Shown here: one piece after another, positions 31,744-40,408 of the stretch
Numbering within the stretch: position 1 is the first letter of the stretch
How the letters are laid out: every line of letters starts with the position of its first letter
The notes under the pieces: generated by a model
What the model was told of the DNA's origin: nothing
The model's database searches: none
The model's input: the letters and a program-made list of their open reading frames with translations, nothing else
From: Eubacterium callanderi
Lineage (GTDB): Bacteria; Bacillota; Clostridia; Eubacteriales; Eubacteriaceae
DNA length: 64,000 nucleotides
Reading direction: 5' to 3'
Assembly (NCBI RefSeq): GCF_900142645.1
Contig: NZ_FRBP01000003.1
Span: 248,001 to 312,000, forward strand
Translations under genes and position numbers: made by a program

Positions 31744-33804
31744 TCACACTAAACCGCAAATGGTCAGAAGCATATCAATCAGCTTGATGGCTATAAAGGG
31801 CGCGATAAGCCCTCCCAGCCCATAGACCAGCATATTGCGCCGCAGCAGCTTTCCGGCAGGCTGCTCCTGATATTTAACCCCTCTTAAAGCCAGCGGGATC
31901 AATGCGACAATGATCAGCGCGTTATAAATGATGGCCGAGAGCATGGCGCTGGTACCGCTGGTCAGCCCCATAAAATTCAAGGCCGAGAGCTGAGGATAAA
32001 TGGCAAAAAACAGAACCGGAATAATGGCAAAGTACTTGGCCACATCGTTGGCAATGCTGAAGGTCGTCAATGACCCCCGGGTCATCAGCAGCTGTTTTCC
32101 GATCTGCACGACTTCTATCAGCTTGGTGGGGCTGGAATCCAGGTCCACCATATTCCCAGCCTCCTTGGCAGCCTGTGTGCCAGTATTCATGGCAACAGCT
32201 ACATCCGCCTGGGCAAGTGCCGGGGCGTCGTTGGTGCCGTCACCGGTCATGGCAACCAGATAGCCCCTGGACTGGTAATCCTTGATTAAATCAAGCTTGG
32301 TTTCCGGTGTGGCCTCAGCCAGAAAATCATCTACGCCCGCTTCAGCCGCAATGGCCGCGGCCGTCATGGGATTATCACCGGTGATCATAATGGTTTTAAT
32401 ACCCATTTTTCTCAAATCATCAAACCGTTCCTTAACGCCGTTTTTTATAATATCCTTCAGGTGGACAACGCCCAGCACCTGTCCGTTTTTAGCCACTACC
32501 AAGGGCGTACCGCCCTGGTTTGCAACATTTTCAACAATCTTTTCACATTCATCCGGATACGGATAGCCCTTTACCATCACATACTCTTTTATGGCGTCTG
32601 CCGCGCCTTTCCGGATAACATTATTATTATAATTGATCCCGCTCATGCGGGTTTTGGCTGTAAACCCCACAAAATCCGCGTTCAGCTTTTCCATATCCCG
32701 ACCCCGGATATTGAATTTCTCCTTGGCCAAAATCACAATACTGCGGCCTTCTGGCGTTTCATCTGCCAGAGAAGCCAGCTGTGCCGCATCGGCCAATTCT
32801 TCTTCACTCACGCCTTTTACTGGTAAAAATTCACTGGCCTGGCGGTTTCCGAGGGTGATGGTACCCGTTTTGTCTAAAAGTAAAACATCCACATCGCCTG
32901 CTGCTTCAATGGCGCGGCCGCTCATTGCCAGCACGTTAGCCTGGTTCAAACGGCTCATACCCGCAATCCCAATACAGGAAAGCAGCGCGCCGATGGTGGT
33001 TGGCGCCAGGCAGACCAGTAAGGCGACAAGGTTAGTGATTGAAACCGCTTCGCCCTGTCCGCTCTGCGCCGCGGCAAATCCTGAAAATGGAAACAGCGTA
33101 ATCGTAATGGCCAAAAATATAATGGTCAAGGTTACCAGCAAAATCTGAAGAGCAACCTCATTGGGCGTTTTCTTTCTGGAAGCACCTTCTACCATGGCGA
33201 TCATTTTGTCCAGAAAAGTTTCACCTGCTTCGGCTGTTACACGAACCACCAGCCAGTCCGACGCCAACGAGGTGCCGCCTGTCACAGCGCTCCTGTCTCC
33301 GCCCGATTCGCGGATTACCGGAGCCGATTCTCCGGTAATGGCACTCTCGTCAACTGACGCCGCGCCAATGATAACCTCGCCATCCATTGGAATCTGTTCT
33401 CCTGCTTTTACCAGAAAAATGTCGTCTTTTTTTAGTTCAGAGGCCCTGACCTCTATATAATCAGCGTTAGCATCCGCTGTTTTCAGTTTTCTCGCCATTA
33501 CATCTTTCCGGCTGCTCCTCAGGCTTTCTGCCTGAGCGCGACCTCTGCCCTCCGCCAGTGCTTCGGCAAAATTGGCAAAGAGGACTGTCAGCCACAGAAC
33601 AACAGTTATGGCCAGCGTATAGCCACTCTGAGCATCACTGATACCAAAGAGTGACAGAATAAATAAAACGGATGTGAGTATGGCTCCGAGGTATACAACA
33701 AACATGACAGGGTTTTTGATCTGCACGCGCGGTGTTAATTTTTTTAAAGACTGGACAAGAGAGTCCTTCATAATGTCTTTGTTAAACATACTTTTTTTCT
33801 TCAT
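31744..33804 (-). CDS. kdpB: K+-transporting P-type ATPase, catalytic subunit B
   Basis: 686 residues. The A domain carries [12 protein letters not shown], including the TGES loop whose serine is the known inhibitory phosphorylation site in E. coli. The phosphorylated Asp is in [12 protein letters not shown]; the N domain has [13 protein letters not shown] and [12 protein letters not shown]; the hinge is [20 protein letters not shown]. Seven or so membrane segments. It hydrolyses ATP to drive K+ through KdpA. Part of kdpFABCDE. A separate gene at 35742-36233 encodes a second copy of its N domain only. Confidence 0.97.
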   Translation of the reverse strand: MKKKSMFNKDIMKDSLVQSLKKLTPRVQIKNPVMFVVYLGAILTSVLFILSLFGISDAQSGYTLAITVVLWLTVLFANFAEALAEGRGRAQAESLRSSRKDVMARKLKTADANADYIEVRASELKKDDIFLVKAGEQIPMDGEVIIGAASVDESAITGESAPVIRESGGDRSAVTGGTSLASDWLVVRVTAEAGETFLDKMIAMVEGASRKKTPNEVALQILLVTLTIIFLAITITLFPFSGFAAAQSGQGEAVSITNLVALLVCLAPTTIGALLSCIGIAGMSRLNQANVLAMSGRAIEAAGDVDVLLLDKTGTITLGNRQASEFLPVKGVSEEELADAAQLASLADETPEGRSIVILAKEKFNIRGRDMEKLNADFVGFTAKTRMSGINYNNNVIRKGAADAIKEYVMVKGYPYPDECEKIVENVANQGGTPLVVAKNGQVLGVVHLKDIIKNGVKERFDDLRKMGIKTIMITGDNPMTAAAIAAEAGVDDFLAEATPETKLDLIKDYQSRGYLVAMTGDGTNDAPALAQADVAVAMNTGTQAAKEAGNMVDLDSSPTKLIEVVQIGKQLLMTRGSLTTFSIANDVAKYFAIIPVLFFAIYPQLSALNFMGLTSGTSAMLSAIIYNALIIVALIPLALRGVKYQEQPAGKLLRRNMLVYGLGGLIAPFIAIKLIDMLLTICGLV

Positions 33805-33821
33805 TTTCTCACCTTTTCACA

Positions 33822-35507
33822 TCATAGCATGGTAAAGTAATCCGCAATTGGGCCGAGGGCCAGTGCCGGCAAAAAGCTGAGCGCACCGAGGATCAGGAAA
33901 ACACCGATCAGCAGCCCCACGAACATGGGGCCTGTGGTACTGAGTGTACCATCGCTTTTGGGCACTGCTTTCTTTGACGCCAGATTTGCGCCAAGGCAAA
34001 TAACTGCTGCCATCGGAATAAAACGTACGATCAGCATTTCTGAGCCGATCATTACATTGTTAAACACGTTATTGGCCGCATAACCCGCGAAGGCACTCCC
34101 GTTGTTGGCCCCGCCGGAGGTATAGGCATAAAGGATTTCCGAAAATCCATGTGCTCCGCTGTTCGTCAGCCAGTCAGATGCCTGAGGCATCATGGTGGCA
34201 ATGGCCGTCCCCCCCAGTATGAGCAGCGGCGGGACCAGAAGGATAACACAAGTCATTTTCATGTCATAGGGCTCTATTTTTTTACCAAGGTATTCCGGTG
34301 TGCGCCCAACCATCAGCCCCGCGATAAAAATCGCGAGGATCGCAAAGGCCAGCATTGCATAAAGTCCTGACCCAACGCCGCCGAAGATAATTTCCCCCAG
34401 CTGCATCATAAACATAAGAAACATTCCGCCAAGCGGCGTAAAGCTGTCGTGCATTGAGTTCACCGATCCATTGGAGGCTGCTGTGGTGGTTACCCCCCAG
34501 AGCGCTGAACCGCCCGCTCCAAACCGAACCTCTTTCCCTTCAATGCTGGCAGAAGATTCTACATTATTGAACTGCGGGCCAAGATTGTATTCGCTCATGG
34601 TGGTCAATGTTAAAGCCACAATAAATACCAGCGTCATGGCAATCAAAATACTCCGCCCCTGCTTACTGTCCTTTACGGCTTTTCCAAAAGTAAAGCATAG
34701 AGCCGCCGGAATGACAATGATCGCCCAGCATTCCACAAAATTAGAAATCGCCGTTGGGTTTTCCAGCGGAAAGGCGGAGTTAACGCCAAAGAAGCCGCCG
34801 CCGTTTGTACCCAGCTGTTTAATGGCAATTTGACTTGCTGCTGGTCCCAGAGGAACTATTTGAGAACCGCCTCCCTGCAAAAACGCTGCCTGAGCGTATG
34901 GCGCCAGTGTCTGCACAACGCCCTGGGACATCAGAATAATGGCAACGATCAGGGATAGCGGCAGTAGCAAATACAGAACTGTCCTTACCAGGTCACACCA
35001 GAAATTCCCGACCGTTTTTGATTTTTTGAGGATGAATCCTCTGATCAAGGCAAACAAAACCGCAATCCCAGTTGCCGCAGATACAAAATTCTGAACCGTT
35101 AATCCAAGAAACTGTGACAAATAGGAAAGTGTTGTCTCACCGCTGTAGGCCTGCCAGTTCGTATTGCTTACAAAGCTCGCCGCAGTATTATATGCCAGAT
35201 CCCAGCTCAACCCCGGCAATCCTTCGGGGTTAAAGGGAAGAAAGCCCTGGCACATCAGCAACGCGGTTAAAAAGAGCAAACCGAAGAGACTGAACAGGAG
35301 GGTGGCAATAGCATACTGTCTGCCGCTCATTCCTCTGTTCTCGTCAACACCCATTGCTTTGTATACGCAAAGCTCCACCGGTCTTAAAAAACCTAGAAAT
35401 TTTATCTTTCCGCCTTCCATAATTTTATAGGTCAGTTTTCCTATAGGAAACCCAAGCCCTATAACAGCGACGAGAAAGATGATATCCTGAATGAACGCGC
35501 TGCTCAT
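33822..35507 (-). CDS. kdpA: K+-transporting ATPase subunit A (channel subunit)
   Basis: 561 residues with about ten membrane segments. The four K+-selectivity-type loops of the SKT family are visible, for example [40 protein letters not shown] and [15 protein letters not shown]. It provides the selectivity filter and entry channel of KdpFABC. The ATG overlaps the kdpF stop by 4 bp (ATGA), and kdpB follows after 17 bp. Confidence 0.97.
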   Translation of the reverse strand: MSSAFIQDIIFLVAVIGLGFPIGKLTYKIMEGGKIKFLGFLRPVELCVYKAMGVDENRGMSGRQYAIATLLFSLFGLLFLTALLMCQGFLPFNPEGLPGLSWDLAYNTAASFVSNTNWQAYSGETTLSYLSQFLGLTVQNFVSAATGIAVLFALIRGFILKKSKTVGNFWCDLVRTVLYLLLPLSLIVAIILMSQGVVQTLAPYAQAAFLQGGGSQIVPLGPAASQIAIKQLGTNGGGFFGVNSAFPLENPTAISNFVECWAIIVIPAALCFTFGKAVKDSKQGRSILIAMTLVFIVALTLTTMSEYNLGPQFNNVESSASIEGKEVRFGAGGSALWGVTTTAASNGSVNSMHDSFTPLGGMFLMFMMQLGEIIFGGVGSGLYAMLAFAILAIFIAGLMVGRTPEYLGKKIEPYDMKMTCVILLVPPLLILGGTAIATMMPQASDWLTNSGAHGFSEILYAYTSGGANNGSAFAGYAANNVFNNVMIGSEMLIVRFIPMAAVICLGANLASKKAVPKSDGTLSTTGPMFVGLLIGVFLILGALSFLPALALGPIADYFTML

Positions 35508-35593
35508 AAATTTTCACCTCTGAATAAGACATAAAACAGATATCCCATTAATCCTAATCCGAGAACACCAGTGATGATCGTTATAATTTCCAT
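35504..35593 (-). CDS. kdpF: KdpF, small lipid-like stabilising subunit
   Basis: A 29-residue peptide read directly from the minus strand: it starts [20 protein letters not shown] and ends with YVLFRGENL. It is one hydrophobic helix, with the same length and style as E. coli KdpF, including the G-Y-L-x-Y-x-L pattern. The ATG lies 8 bases after GGGGTGAAG, and the stop overlaps the kdpA start. It stabilises the KdpFABC complex in the membrane. It is too short for most gene finders. Confidence 0.88.
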   Translation of the reverse strand: MEIITIITGVLGLGLMGYLFYVLFRGENL

Positions 35594-35622
35594 AACACTT
35601 CTTCACCCCTTTCGATGTTAGC

Positions 35623-35663
35623 ATTATACCCGCGCCGAAATAAAGATAGTGTAAAGAAAGTGT
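35623..35663 (-). promoter_or_regulatory. kdpFABC promoter with tandem KdpE-like boxes
   Basis: Minus strand: -10 TATAAT (35623-35628) with GG before it. Upstream stand two adjacent 11-bp direct repeats, ACACTATCTTT (35642-35652) and ACACTTTCTTT (35653-35663). The nearer box covers the -35 position, where no consensus -35 is present. This is the usual layout for activation by an OmpR-family regulator; KdpE is the obvious candidate. Confidence 0.7.
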
Positions 35664-35708
35664 ATATTGCCATTAATGTTTCGTTACGATTGTCCCACCA
35701 CATAAAAA

Positions 35709-35736
35709 AGAGATGAAAAGCACTCTTTTCATCTCT
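35709..35736 (-). terminator. Terminator of the stand-alone N-domain gene
   Basis: A perfect 12-bp stem AGAGATGAAAAG (35709-35720) / CTTTTCATCTCT (35725-35736), with a T tract on the minus strand (35704-35709). It begins about five bases past the stop and separates this gene from the kdp promoter. Confidence 0.85.
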
Positions 35737-35741
35737 CTTTT

Positions 35742-36233
35742 TCAGGCGGATAAAGCATTTTCATTTTTTTGATTTTTAGAAAGGACAGCCTGCTCCAACA
35801 CCAGCGTGACCATCCCAATAACCCTGCCATTCTTGCAGATCACCTCTGTTTTATGGCCGAGTGTGCGGGCTGCTTTTTCTGCCAGTATACAGGCATCTGG
35901 AAACGCGTGTCCAAGCGCCAGAAAATAATTCTGCACAGCGTCGGCGCTGCCCTTCCTTATAATATTTCCATCAATATTTACACCGCTCAGGCCTGTTTTA
36001 TCATTATAACCAACCCACCTGCAGCCGGTATTTTTAAAAATGGCATCCGCATTAGGGTAATGCTGGCATACTTGTCTATAAACTGCCTGTCCCATATCGC
36101 TGTTGTCGTCTTTATAGCATAGCGCTGTCATAGCCGCCAGCTCTTCCAGTTGTGTTCCGGCAAAAGCCTGACAGCTTACCTGCCACTTACTTACCTGTTT
36201 TGTGATTGCTTTTTCAGTAAATTCCGCATTCAT
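35742..36233 (-). CDS. Stand-alone KdpB nucleotide-binding (N) domain protein
   Basis: ATG 36233 follows AGAGGGTAAAA (an in-frame GTG at 36254 is less likely); 163 residues. It aligns by eye to the N domain of KdpB: residues 12-50 match the stretch just after DKTGT, then CRWVGYNDKTGLSGVNIDGN matches Kdp[15 protein letters not shown], and NIIRKGSADAVQNYF matches [13 protein letters not shown], keeping the ATP-contact lysine. It ends at VICKNGRVIGMVTL, where KdpB goes on to the P domain. The phosphorylation Asp, A domain and all membrane segments are absent. It has its own terminator and lies upstream of kdpF. A regulator of Kdp by ATP or subunit competition is possible; function is unknown. 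Confidence 0.8.
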   Translation of the reverse strand: MNAEFTEKAITKQVSKWQVSCQAFAGTQLEELAAMTALCYKDDNSDMGQAVYRQVCQHYPNADAIFKNTGCRWVGYNDKTGLSGVNIDGNIIRKGSADAVQNYFLALGHAFPDACILAEKAARTLGHKTEVICKNGRVIGMVTLVLEQAVLSKNQKNENALSA

Positions 36234-36331
36234 TTTTACCCTCTTTTCCACCACATCCTGTGGCTTCTCTTTTCAGCTTTTATTATATTCAAAAGCTCAT
36301 AAAGGTTTTGTTAATAAATGCGTATTTTGAA

Positions 36332-37414
36332 TCAAGGTTCTGTAAATTCCAGTGTGTACTGGCCACCATGGTTCCCCTCATCAAAGACAAAAGTATCCTC
36401 CATCCCTTTTGTCGCTACAATACGGTTGTCCGTTGTCACAAAAACAGCCTCAATTCCCTCCGTTTCACGAATATAAGTCATGGCCTGGTCCAGCCCCATC
36501 ACAAAGAAAGCGGTTGACAGCGCATCGGCATCGGCCGATGTATCTGTTATCACTGTGACCTGGTGCAGGCCTGACTCCGCAGGGTAGCCTGTTTTAGGGT
36601 CCAGAATATGGTGATACCTTTTACCGTCCGGCCCGATAAAGTAGCGCTCATAATCCCCTGAGGTAACAATGGAATTATCCCTCTCTCTTAAAACACCAAG
36701 GGTCGACGCATCACTGATGCTGCCGTTGCTCAAGGGGTCTTCAGGGTCCTCCAGACTCACTGTAAAGGGCTCTCGGTTTGACTTGCCGCCGATCAGTACC
36801 ACGTTACCGCCAAGATTAATAATGGCCCGCTCTACACCCTCCGATTGCAGCACCGCCTTTACCGCATCGCCGATATACCCTTTGGCAATGGCCCCAAGGT
36901 TAATCTTCATTCCCGGTTCTTCCAAAAACACTGAATGCGCGGCTTCATCCAGCACCACCTTTCGGTAATCCACAAAGGCTTTGGCCGCATCAATAGCGGG
37001 CTGCTCAGGCACAACACCTTCTCCCGGCGCTTCAATTTTCCATAAATCCACCAGCGGCCCAATGGTGATGTCAAAAGCGCCACCTGTCTTTTCGCTGTAC
37101 TCAAGCCCTTCTTTTACAGCATTAAAGGTATCCTCCGACACCACCACAGGCTCCTGGCCGGCGGCGGCATTGATTTTAGAAATCTCACTGTCCTCTGAAA
37201 AAGCATTAAGCTTGTTGTCAAGCTCACGGATCCGGTTAAAAGGTTCTTTTAGAATCCCTTCATCCGACTGTCCATAGGCTGCGATGGTGATCACTGTATC
37301 CAGCGCAAAATCCGTACGGGTTACCACCTTTTCCTTTCCACAGCCTGCCAGGCTCACAGCCACCACGCACAAAGCCATCAGCAGGCCGGCCACTTTAATG
37401 TATTTCCTCTTCAT
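36332..37414 (-). CDS. apbE: ApbE-family FMN transferase lipoprotein
   Basis: 360 residues with a lipoprotein signal ending in SLAGC (Cys about 25). ApbE attaches FMN to a Thr or Ser of target proteins (Rnf, NQR, reductases) outside the membrane. Family segments: DTVITIAAYG, DNKLNAFSEDSEISKINAAA, GGAFDITIGPLVDLW, KINLGAIAKGYIGDAV, INLGGNVVLIGGK, HHILDPKTGYPAESGLHQVT and ADALSTAFFVMG with the metal-binding Asp. Acetogens need flavinylated Rnf subunits, so this may serve Rnf, but no target gene is near. It is followed by nothing on its strand for about 100 bp and lies 8 bp after the yitT gene. Confidence 0.94.
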   Translation of the reverse strand: MKRKYIKVAGLLMALCVVAVSLAGCGKEKVVTRTDFALDTVITIAAYGQSDEGILKEPFNRIRELDNKLNAFSEDSEISKINAAAGQEPVVVSEDTFNAVKEGLEYSEKTGGAFDITIGPLVDLWKIEAPGEGVVPEQPAIDAAKAFVDYRKVVLDEAAHSVFLEEPGMKINLGAIAKGYIGDAVKAVLQSEGVERAIINLGGNVVLIGGKSNREPFTVSLEDPEDPLSNGSISDASTLGVLRERDNSIVTSGDYERYFIGPDGKRYHHILDPKTGYPAESGLHQVTVITDTSADADALSTAFFVMGLDQAMTYIRETEGIEAVFVTTDNRIVATKGMEDTFVFDEGNHGGQYTLEFTEP

Positions 37415-37422
37415 AGCGTCTC

Positions 37423-38337
37423 CTAGCTCAGGCTCAGCTCATCGTAGTCTTCATTAAAGCCTTCGCCCAGCACCTCATGGACATCACCGATAATTAAAAA
37501 TGCTCTGGGATCAATGGCTGTCACAATCTGGCGCAGCTGAACGACTTCCTTCTGAGAGACAATCACCATCAGCATTTCCTTTTGCTCCTCGGTATACATC
37601 CCTTTGATGGGGATACCGGTGTTGCCGCGGTCCAGATACTCAAAAATCGCTTCCGATATTTCCTTGCTCTTTTCGCTGATAATCAAAGCCTCCTTGGCGA
37701 AATGGACGCCCTCCAGCATGCTGTCAATAATTTTTGAGCATACATAAACGCTGATGACCGCGTAAACCGTCCGCTCCGGCCCAAAAATGAAAAAGCCAAG
37801 GGCGATGATTGCCGCATCAATAAAAAAAATCAGCTTGGCAATGGGGAAATGGGGATGGATATATTTGACGATGGCCGCCAGCATTTCTGTCCCGCCGGTA
37901 GTTCCGTTAACGCGCATTACCATACCAATGCCGACGCCAGATAATACACCGCACGCCAGCGCCGCCAGCAATAAATCATCCTTAAAATCAAAAATATTGG
38001 GAATGTACTCAACCACCCACAAAAACAGCGTCATCAATAAAACCGCGTAGATGGATTTTTGTATAAACCCAAAGCCTCTCTGCTTCAGGCTGATGATGTA
38101 CAGGGGAACATTGAGGACAAGGTTCGTAACTGCAAGGGGTACCGCAAAACCAAACCAGCTCTCCGTTACCGCCTTTACAACAATGGCGAGACCACTGATC
38201 CCCCCTACGACCAGGCCAGCCGGGTCTGCAAACCAGCTGACGCCCAGGGATAACAAAAATGACCCGACTGCGATCATGCCAAAATCCTTTAATGAGCACC
38301 CCCCAAAGGGCATTTTTTTATTTAATTCTGTCTTCAT
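37423..38337 (-). CDS. YitT-family membrane protein (DUF161 + DUF2179)
   Basis: 304 residues with five or six membrane segments in the first two-thirds (VGSFLLSLGVSWFADPAGLV, GISGLAIVVKA, MRVNGTTGGTEMLAAIVKYI) and a C-terminal soluble DUF2179 domain (DRGNTGIPIKGMYTEEQKEM, ITAIDPRAFLIIGDVHEVLG). The family is widespread in Firmicutes and of uncertain function, possibly transport. The ATG follows AGGAGACAGT. The gene is upstream of apbE by 8 bp, suggesting a shared transcript. Confidence 0.88.
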   Translation of the reverse strand: MKTELNKKMPFGGCSLKDFGMIAVGSFLLSLGVSWFADPAGLVVGGISGLAIVVKAVTESWFGFAVPLAVTNLVLNVPLYIISLKQRGFGFIQKSIYAVLLMTLFLWVVEYIPNIFDFKDDLLLAALACGVLSGVGIGMVMRVNGTTGGTEMLAAIVKYIHPHFPIAKLIFFIDAAIIALGFFIFGPERTVYAVISVYVCSKIIDSMLEGVHFAKEALIISEKSKEISEAIFEYLDRGNTGIPIKGMYTEEQKEMLMVIVSQKEVVQLRQIVTAIDPRAFLIIGDVHEVLGEGFNEDYDELSLS

Positions 38338-38451
38338 CCTACTGTCTCCTTTATTTTGAACTCACTGACTTCGATTATAACATTTTAGCTGTGGCGCGGA
38401 AACCCCATTAACCTAAAGTTTTCTTTATATCTATTTTCATGTAATAAAAAA

Positions 38452-38470
38452 GAGACAAGATACTTGTCTC
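38452..38470 (-). terminator. Terminator of the methyltransferase gene
   Basis: GAGACAAG (38452-38459) and CTTGTCTC (38463-38470), 3-nt loop, six T on the minus strand. The stem overlaps the first bases of the stop codon region. Confidence 0.8.
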
Positions 38471-39317
38471 ATCGCTTAAAAGCCTGTGCTTTCCGGGCTA
38501 CCGCACAGATTGTTTTACTGTTCTCTGACAGAGGTGCTCCGCACACATCATCAAAGAACATGACCGTGTTAAATCCTGCGTTGCTTAATTCCTGTTCCAT
38601 CGAAGCTTTCGTAAAAATCTGGTTCCAGATATTAAAGCACTGGCACTCATCCGCTGTAATGATAATGCTCTGCTCCAGTGTGTTTTTAGTTTCAGGGTAA
38701 TGCGCATTCCTGTTCAGGCATACATAGGCATCCGGAGACCAGAATCCGTTCTCCTCATAAGAAATCTCCTGTTTTACTGGGACATCCTGCCAGAATTTTT
38801 CTGTAAAGCCATCCAGGATAAAGAGCCCTCCGGGCTTCAGTGCCCCTATTATTCTTTTTAGCAGCTGCCCCCGGTCAGCAGGGCACAAAACACCGTAATC
38901 ACAGTAGATCAAGGTGATGATGTCAAAAGCTTCCTGATAATCAATCTCCAGATAATTCTGGCATCGGTACTCAATGCGCCTCTGCTTTAAAGCCGCCTGA
39001 GCTCCCGCATATTCAATGGAGCGCTGTGAAAGGTCAATCCCTGTAACGGTAAAGCCGCTTGCGTCAAATAACTCCGTGTACAGGCCAGGCCCGCAGCCAA
39101 GGTCCAGCAGCTGGCTCCCCTCCGGCGCTTTCAGCCCTGCGATCCACGCGGCCGATTTTTTTATAAAGCTGTGCTTTCTGGAGGCTGAATCGATCTCCGG
39201 CTCCAGATGGGCTTTAAGCATCTGTTTGGAAATGTGCGGATCATCCCAGAACTTTGAAGTTCCCGGCGCGTAGACCTCTGGCTTTTGCCGCACAAAATCC
39301 ATTAATTTTTCGTACAA
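38469..39317 (-). CDS. Class I SAM-dependent methyltransferase
   Basis: 282 residues, from a TTG start (39317) with GAGGAG in front. The Rossmann methyltransferase core is clear: motif I LLDLGCGPGLYTELF (about 71-85), the acidic loop VTGIDLSQRSIEYA, and DIITLIYCDYGVLCP followed by GALKPGGLFILD. An N-terminal lid of about 60 residues has helical content. Substrate unknown. It stands downstream of the Nif11-like gene but separated from it by a terminator, so co-transcription is doubtful. Confidence 0.88.
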   Translation of the reverse strand: MYEKLMDFVRQKPEVYAPGTSKFWDDPHISKQMLKAHLEPEIDSASRKHSFIKKSAAWIAGLKAPEGSQLLDLGCGPGLYTELFDASGFTVTGIDLSQRSIEYAGAQAALKQRRIEYRCQNYLEIDYQEAFDIITLIYCDYGVLCPADRGQLLKRIIGALKPGGLFILDGFTEKFWQDVPVKQEISYEENGFWSPDAYVCLNRNAHYPETKNTLEQSIIITADECQCFNIWNQIFTKASMEQELSNAGFNTVMFFDDVCGAPLSENSKTICAVARKAQAFKR

Positions 39318-39353
39318 TTTTTCTCCTCTCTTTCGTCTTTTTCTAATGAAAAA

Positions 39354-39378
39354 GGCCTCCGTTTATAAGCGAAGGCCT
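39354..39378 (-). terminator. Terminator of the Nif11-like/TPR unit
   Basis: GGCCTCCG (39354-39361) and CGAAGGCC (39370-39377), one G-U pair, then a T tract (39349-39353) on the minus strand; about 17 bp past the stop. Confidence 0.75.
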
Positions 39379-39394
39379 CCTGATCTTCCGGAAA

Positions 39395-39604
39395 TTATTG
39401 AACGCTGGTATTTCCTGCGTTTGCCAGCATCACCTGGCGGAGCATGTTCATGGCTTCAGTAAACTCTTCCAGGCTTAAACCCGGCATTTTTTCTGCAACC
39501 AGCTCATAACCGGCTTCAAAAGTCGGCGCTACATTTACACTTGCCATTAAATCAGGATCGCCTAAAAAGGCATCTAATATCTCTTTGAATCGTTCTTCTG
39601 TCAT
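39395..39604 (-). CDS. Small Nif11-like helical protein
   Basis: ATG 39604 follows AGGAGAACTGA; the longer in-frame extension overlaps the TPR gene and is not used. 69 residues. The pattern MTEERFKEILDAFLGDPDLM, then EAGYELVAEK and LSLEEFTEAM resembles the Nif11 / nitrile-hydratase-leader fold (F-x-x-x-L, D-P-x-L, E-A...A-E, S-x-E-E-F). Many Nif11 proteins are leaders of ribosomal peptides, but here no double-glycine cleavage site and no Cys-rich core follow, so it may be a plain Nif11-fold protein. It lies 10 bp after the TPR gene. Confidence 0.6.
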   Translation of the reverse strand: MTEERFKEILDAFLGDPDLMASVNVAPTFEAGYELVAEKMPGLSLEEFTEAMNMLRQVMLANAGNTSVQ

Positions 39605-39614
39605 TTCAGTTCTC

Positions 39615-40307
39615 CTATTTTTTCTTTTTAAAGAGCCTTGTAAAAAAGGATTCTTTTTTAGCCGCATCGCCCTTGATTTTTGACCGGGCGTTATCTGCCT
39701 TGTCGGGCATATCCAATTTCTCGTAAGTATCTGCCAGAGCGCTGTAAAGGTCATTGCTGCCAATGGGGCTGACCTCGTGGTTTTTCAGGCGTTTTTCGCC
39801 CTCCTCCAGAATACCCGCGGCCTTTTCAAAATCGTTCTCATGCCTTACCCCGTTCGTAAAGGTCCTGGCATAATTAACCCACACCGTCAAATCGCTTTCC
39901 GGATTTTTCATCAGCTCTCTGTAAAAGGCATCGCCCTTTTTAAGATCGCCTTTTTCCAGATAGGCGGAGGCCAGGGTATTATTGATAATCCGTCGGCTGA
40001 CATTGCTGATATCGTCATAATTCTTCAGCATAGTCTCACAGTAGGTGATCCGCTGATCCAGCCGTCCGTAATTGACAAAGGCATCCTCAAAATCAGTCAT
40101 CCACGTAACAGGTGACGTATCCCAGCCGGACCAGCCGTCCAGCACAGTGTAAAAGCTGCGGCTTCCGTTTTTCTGGTTATAATTGTTGATTTTAGTCCAT
40201 ACCTGCCACCAGTAGTTGACGGATTTTTCAGGGCTCTCTGAAAAAAACTCATATCCTTTTTTGATGGCAGTGTCCATCTTTCGATAATCCTTCTCAGTCC
40301 ACTGCAT
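39615..40307 (-). CDS. TPR-like helical repeat protein
   Basis: 230 residues, all helical in style, soluble, with a lysine-rich tail (FFTRLFKKKK). Helix pairs typical of tetratricopeptide repeats are visible in NNTLASAYLEKGDLKKGDAF, TDFEDAFVNYGRLDQRITYC and SALADTYEKLDMPDKADNAR. Such proteins bind other proteins; the partner is unknown. It is upstream of and probably co-transcribed with the Nif11-like gene. Confidence 0.65.
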   Translation of the reverse strand: MQWTEKDYRKMDTAIKKGYEFFSESPEKSVNYWWQVWTKINNYNQKNGSRSFYTVLDGWSGWDTSPVTWMTDFEDAFVNYGRLDQRITYCETMLKNYDDISNVSRRIINNTLASAYLEKGDLKKGDAFYRELMKNPESDLTVWVNYARTFTNGVRHENDFEKAAGILEEGEKRLKNHEVSPIGSNDLYSALADTYEKLDMPDKADNARSKIKGDAAKKESFFTRLFKKKK

Positions 40308-40408
40308 TTTTATTCCCCACTTAACATTATAATAGTGCTATTATAACGTATAAAGAAAAATAAATCAAAACCAAAGCCCGGAAACAGCCTGAAACCTTGA
40401 GTTTTTCT

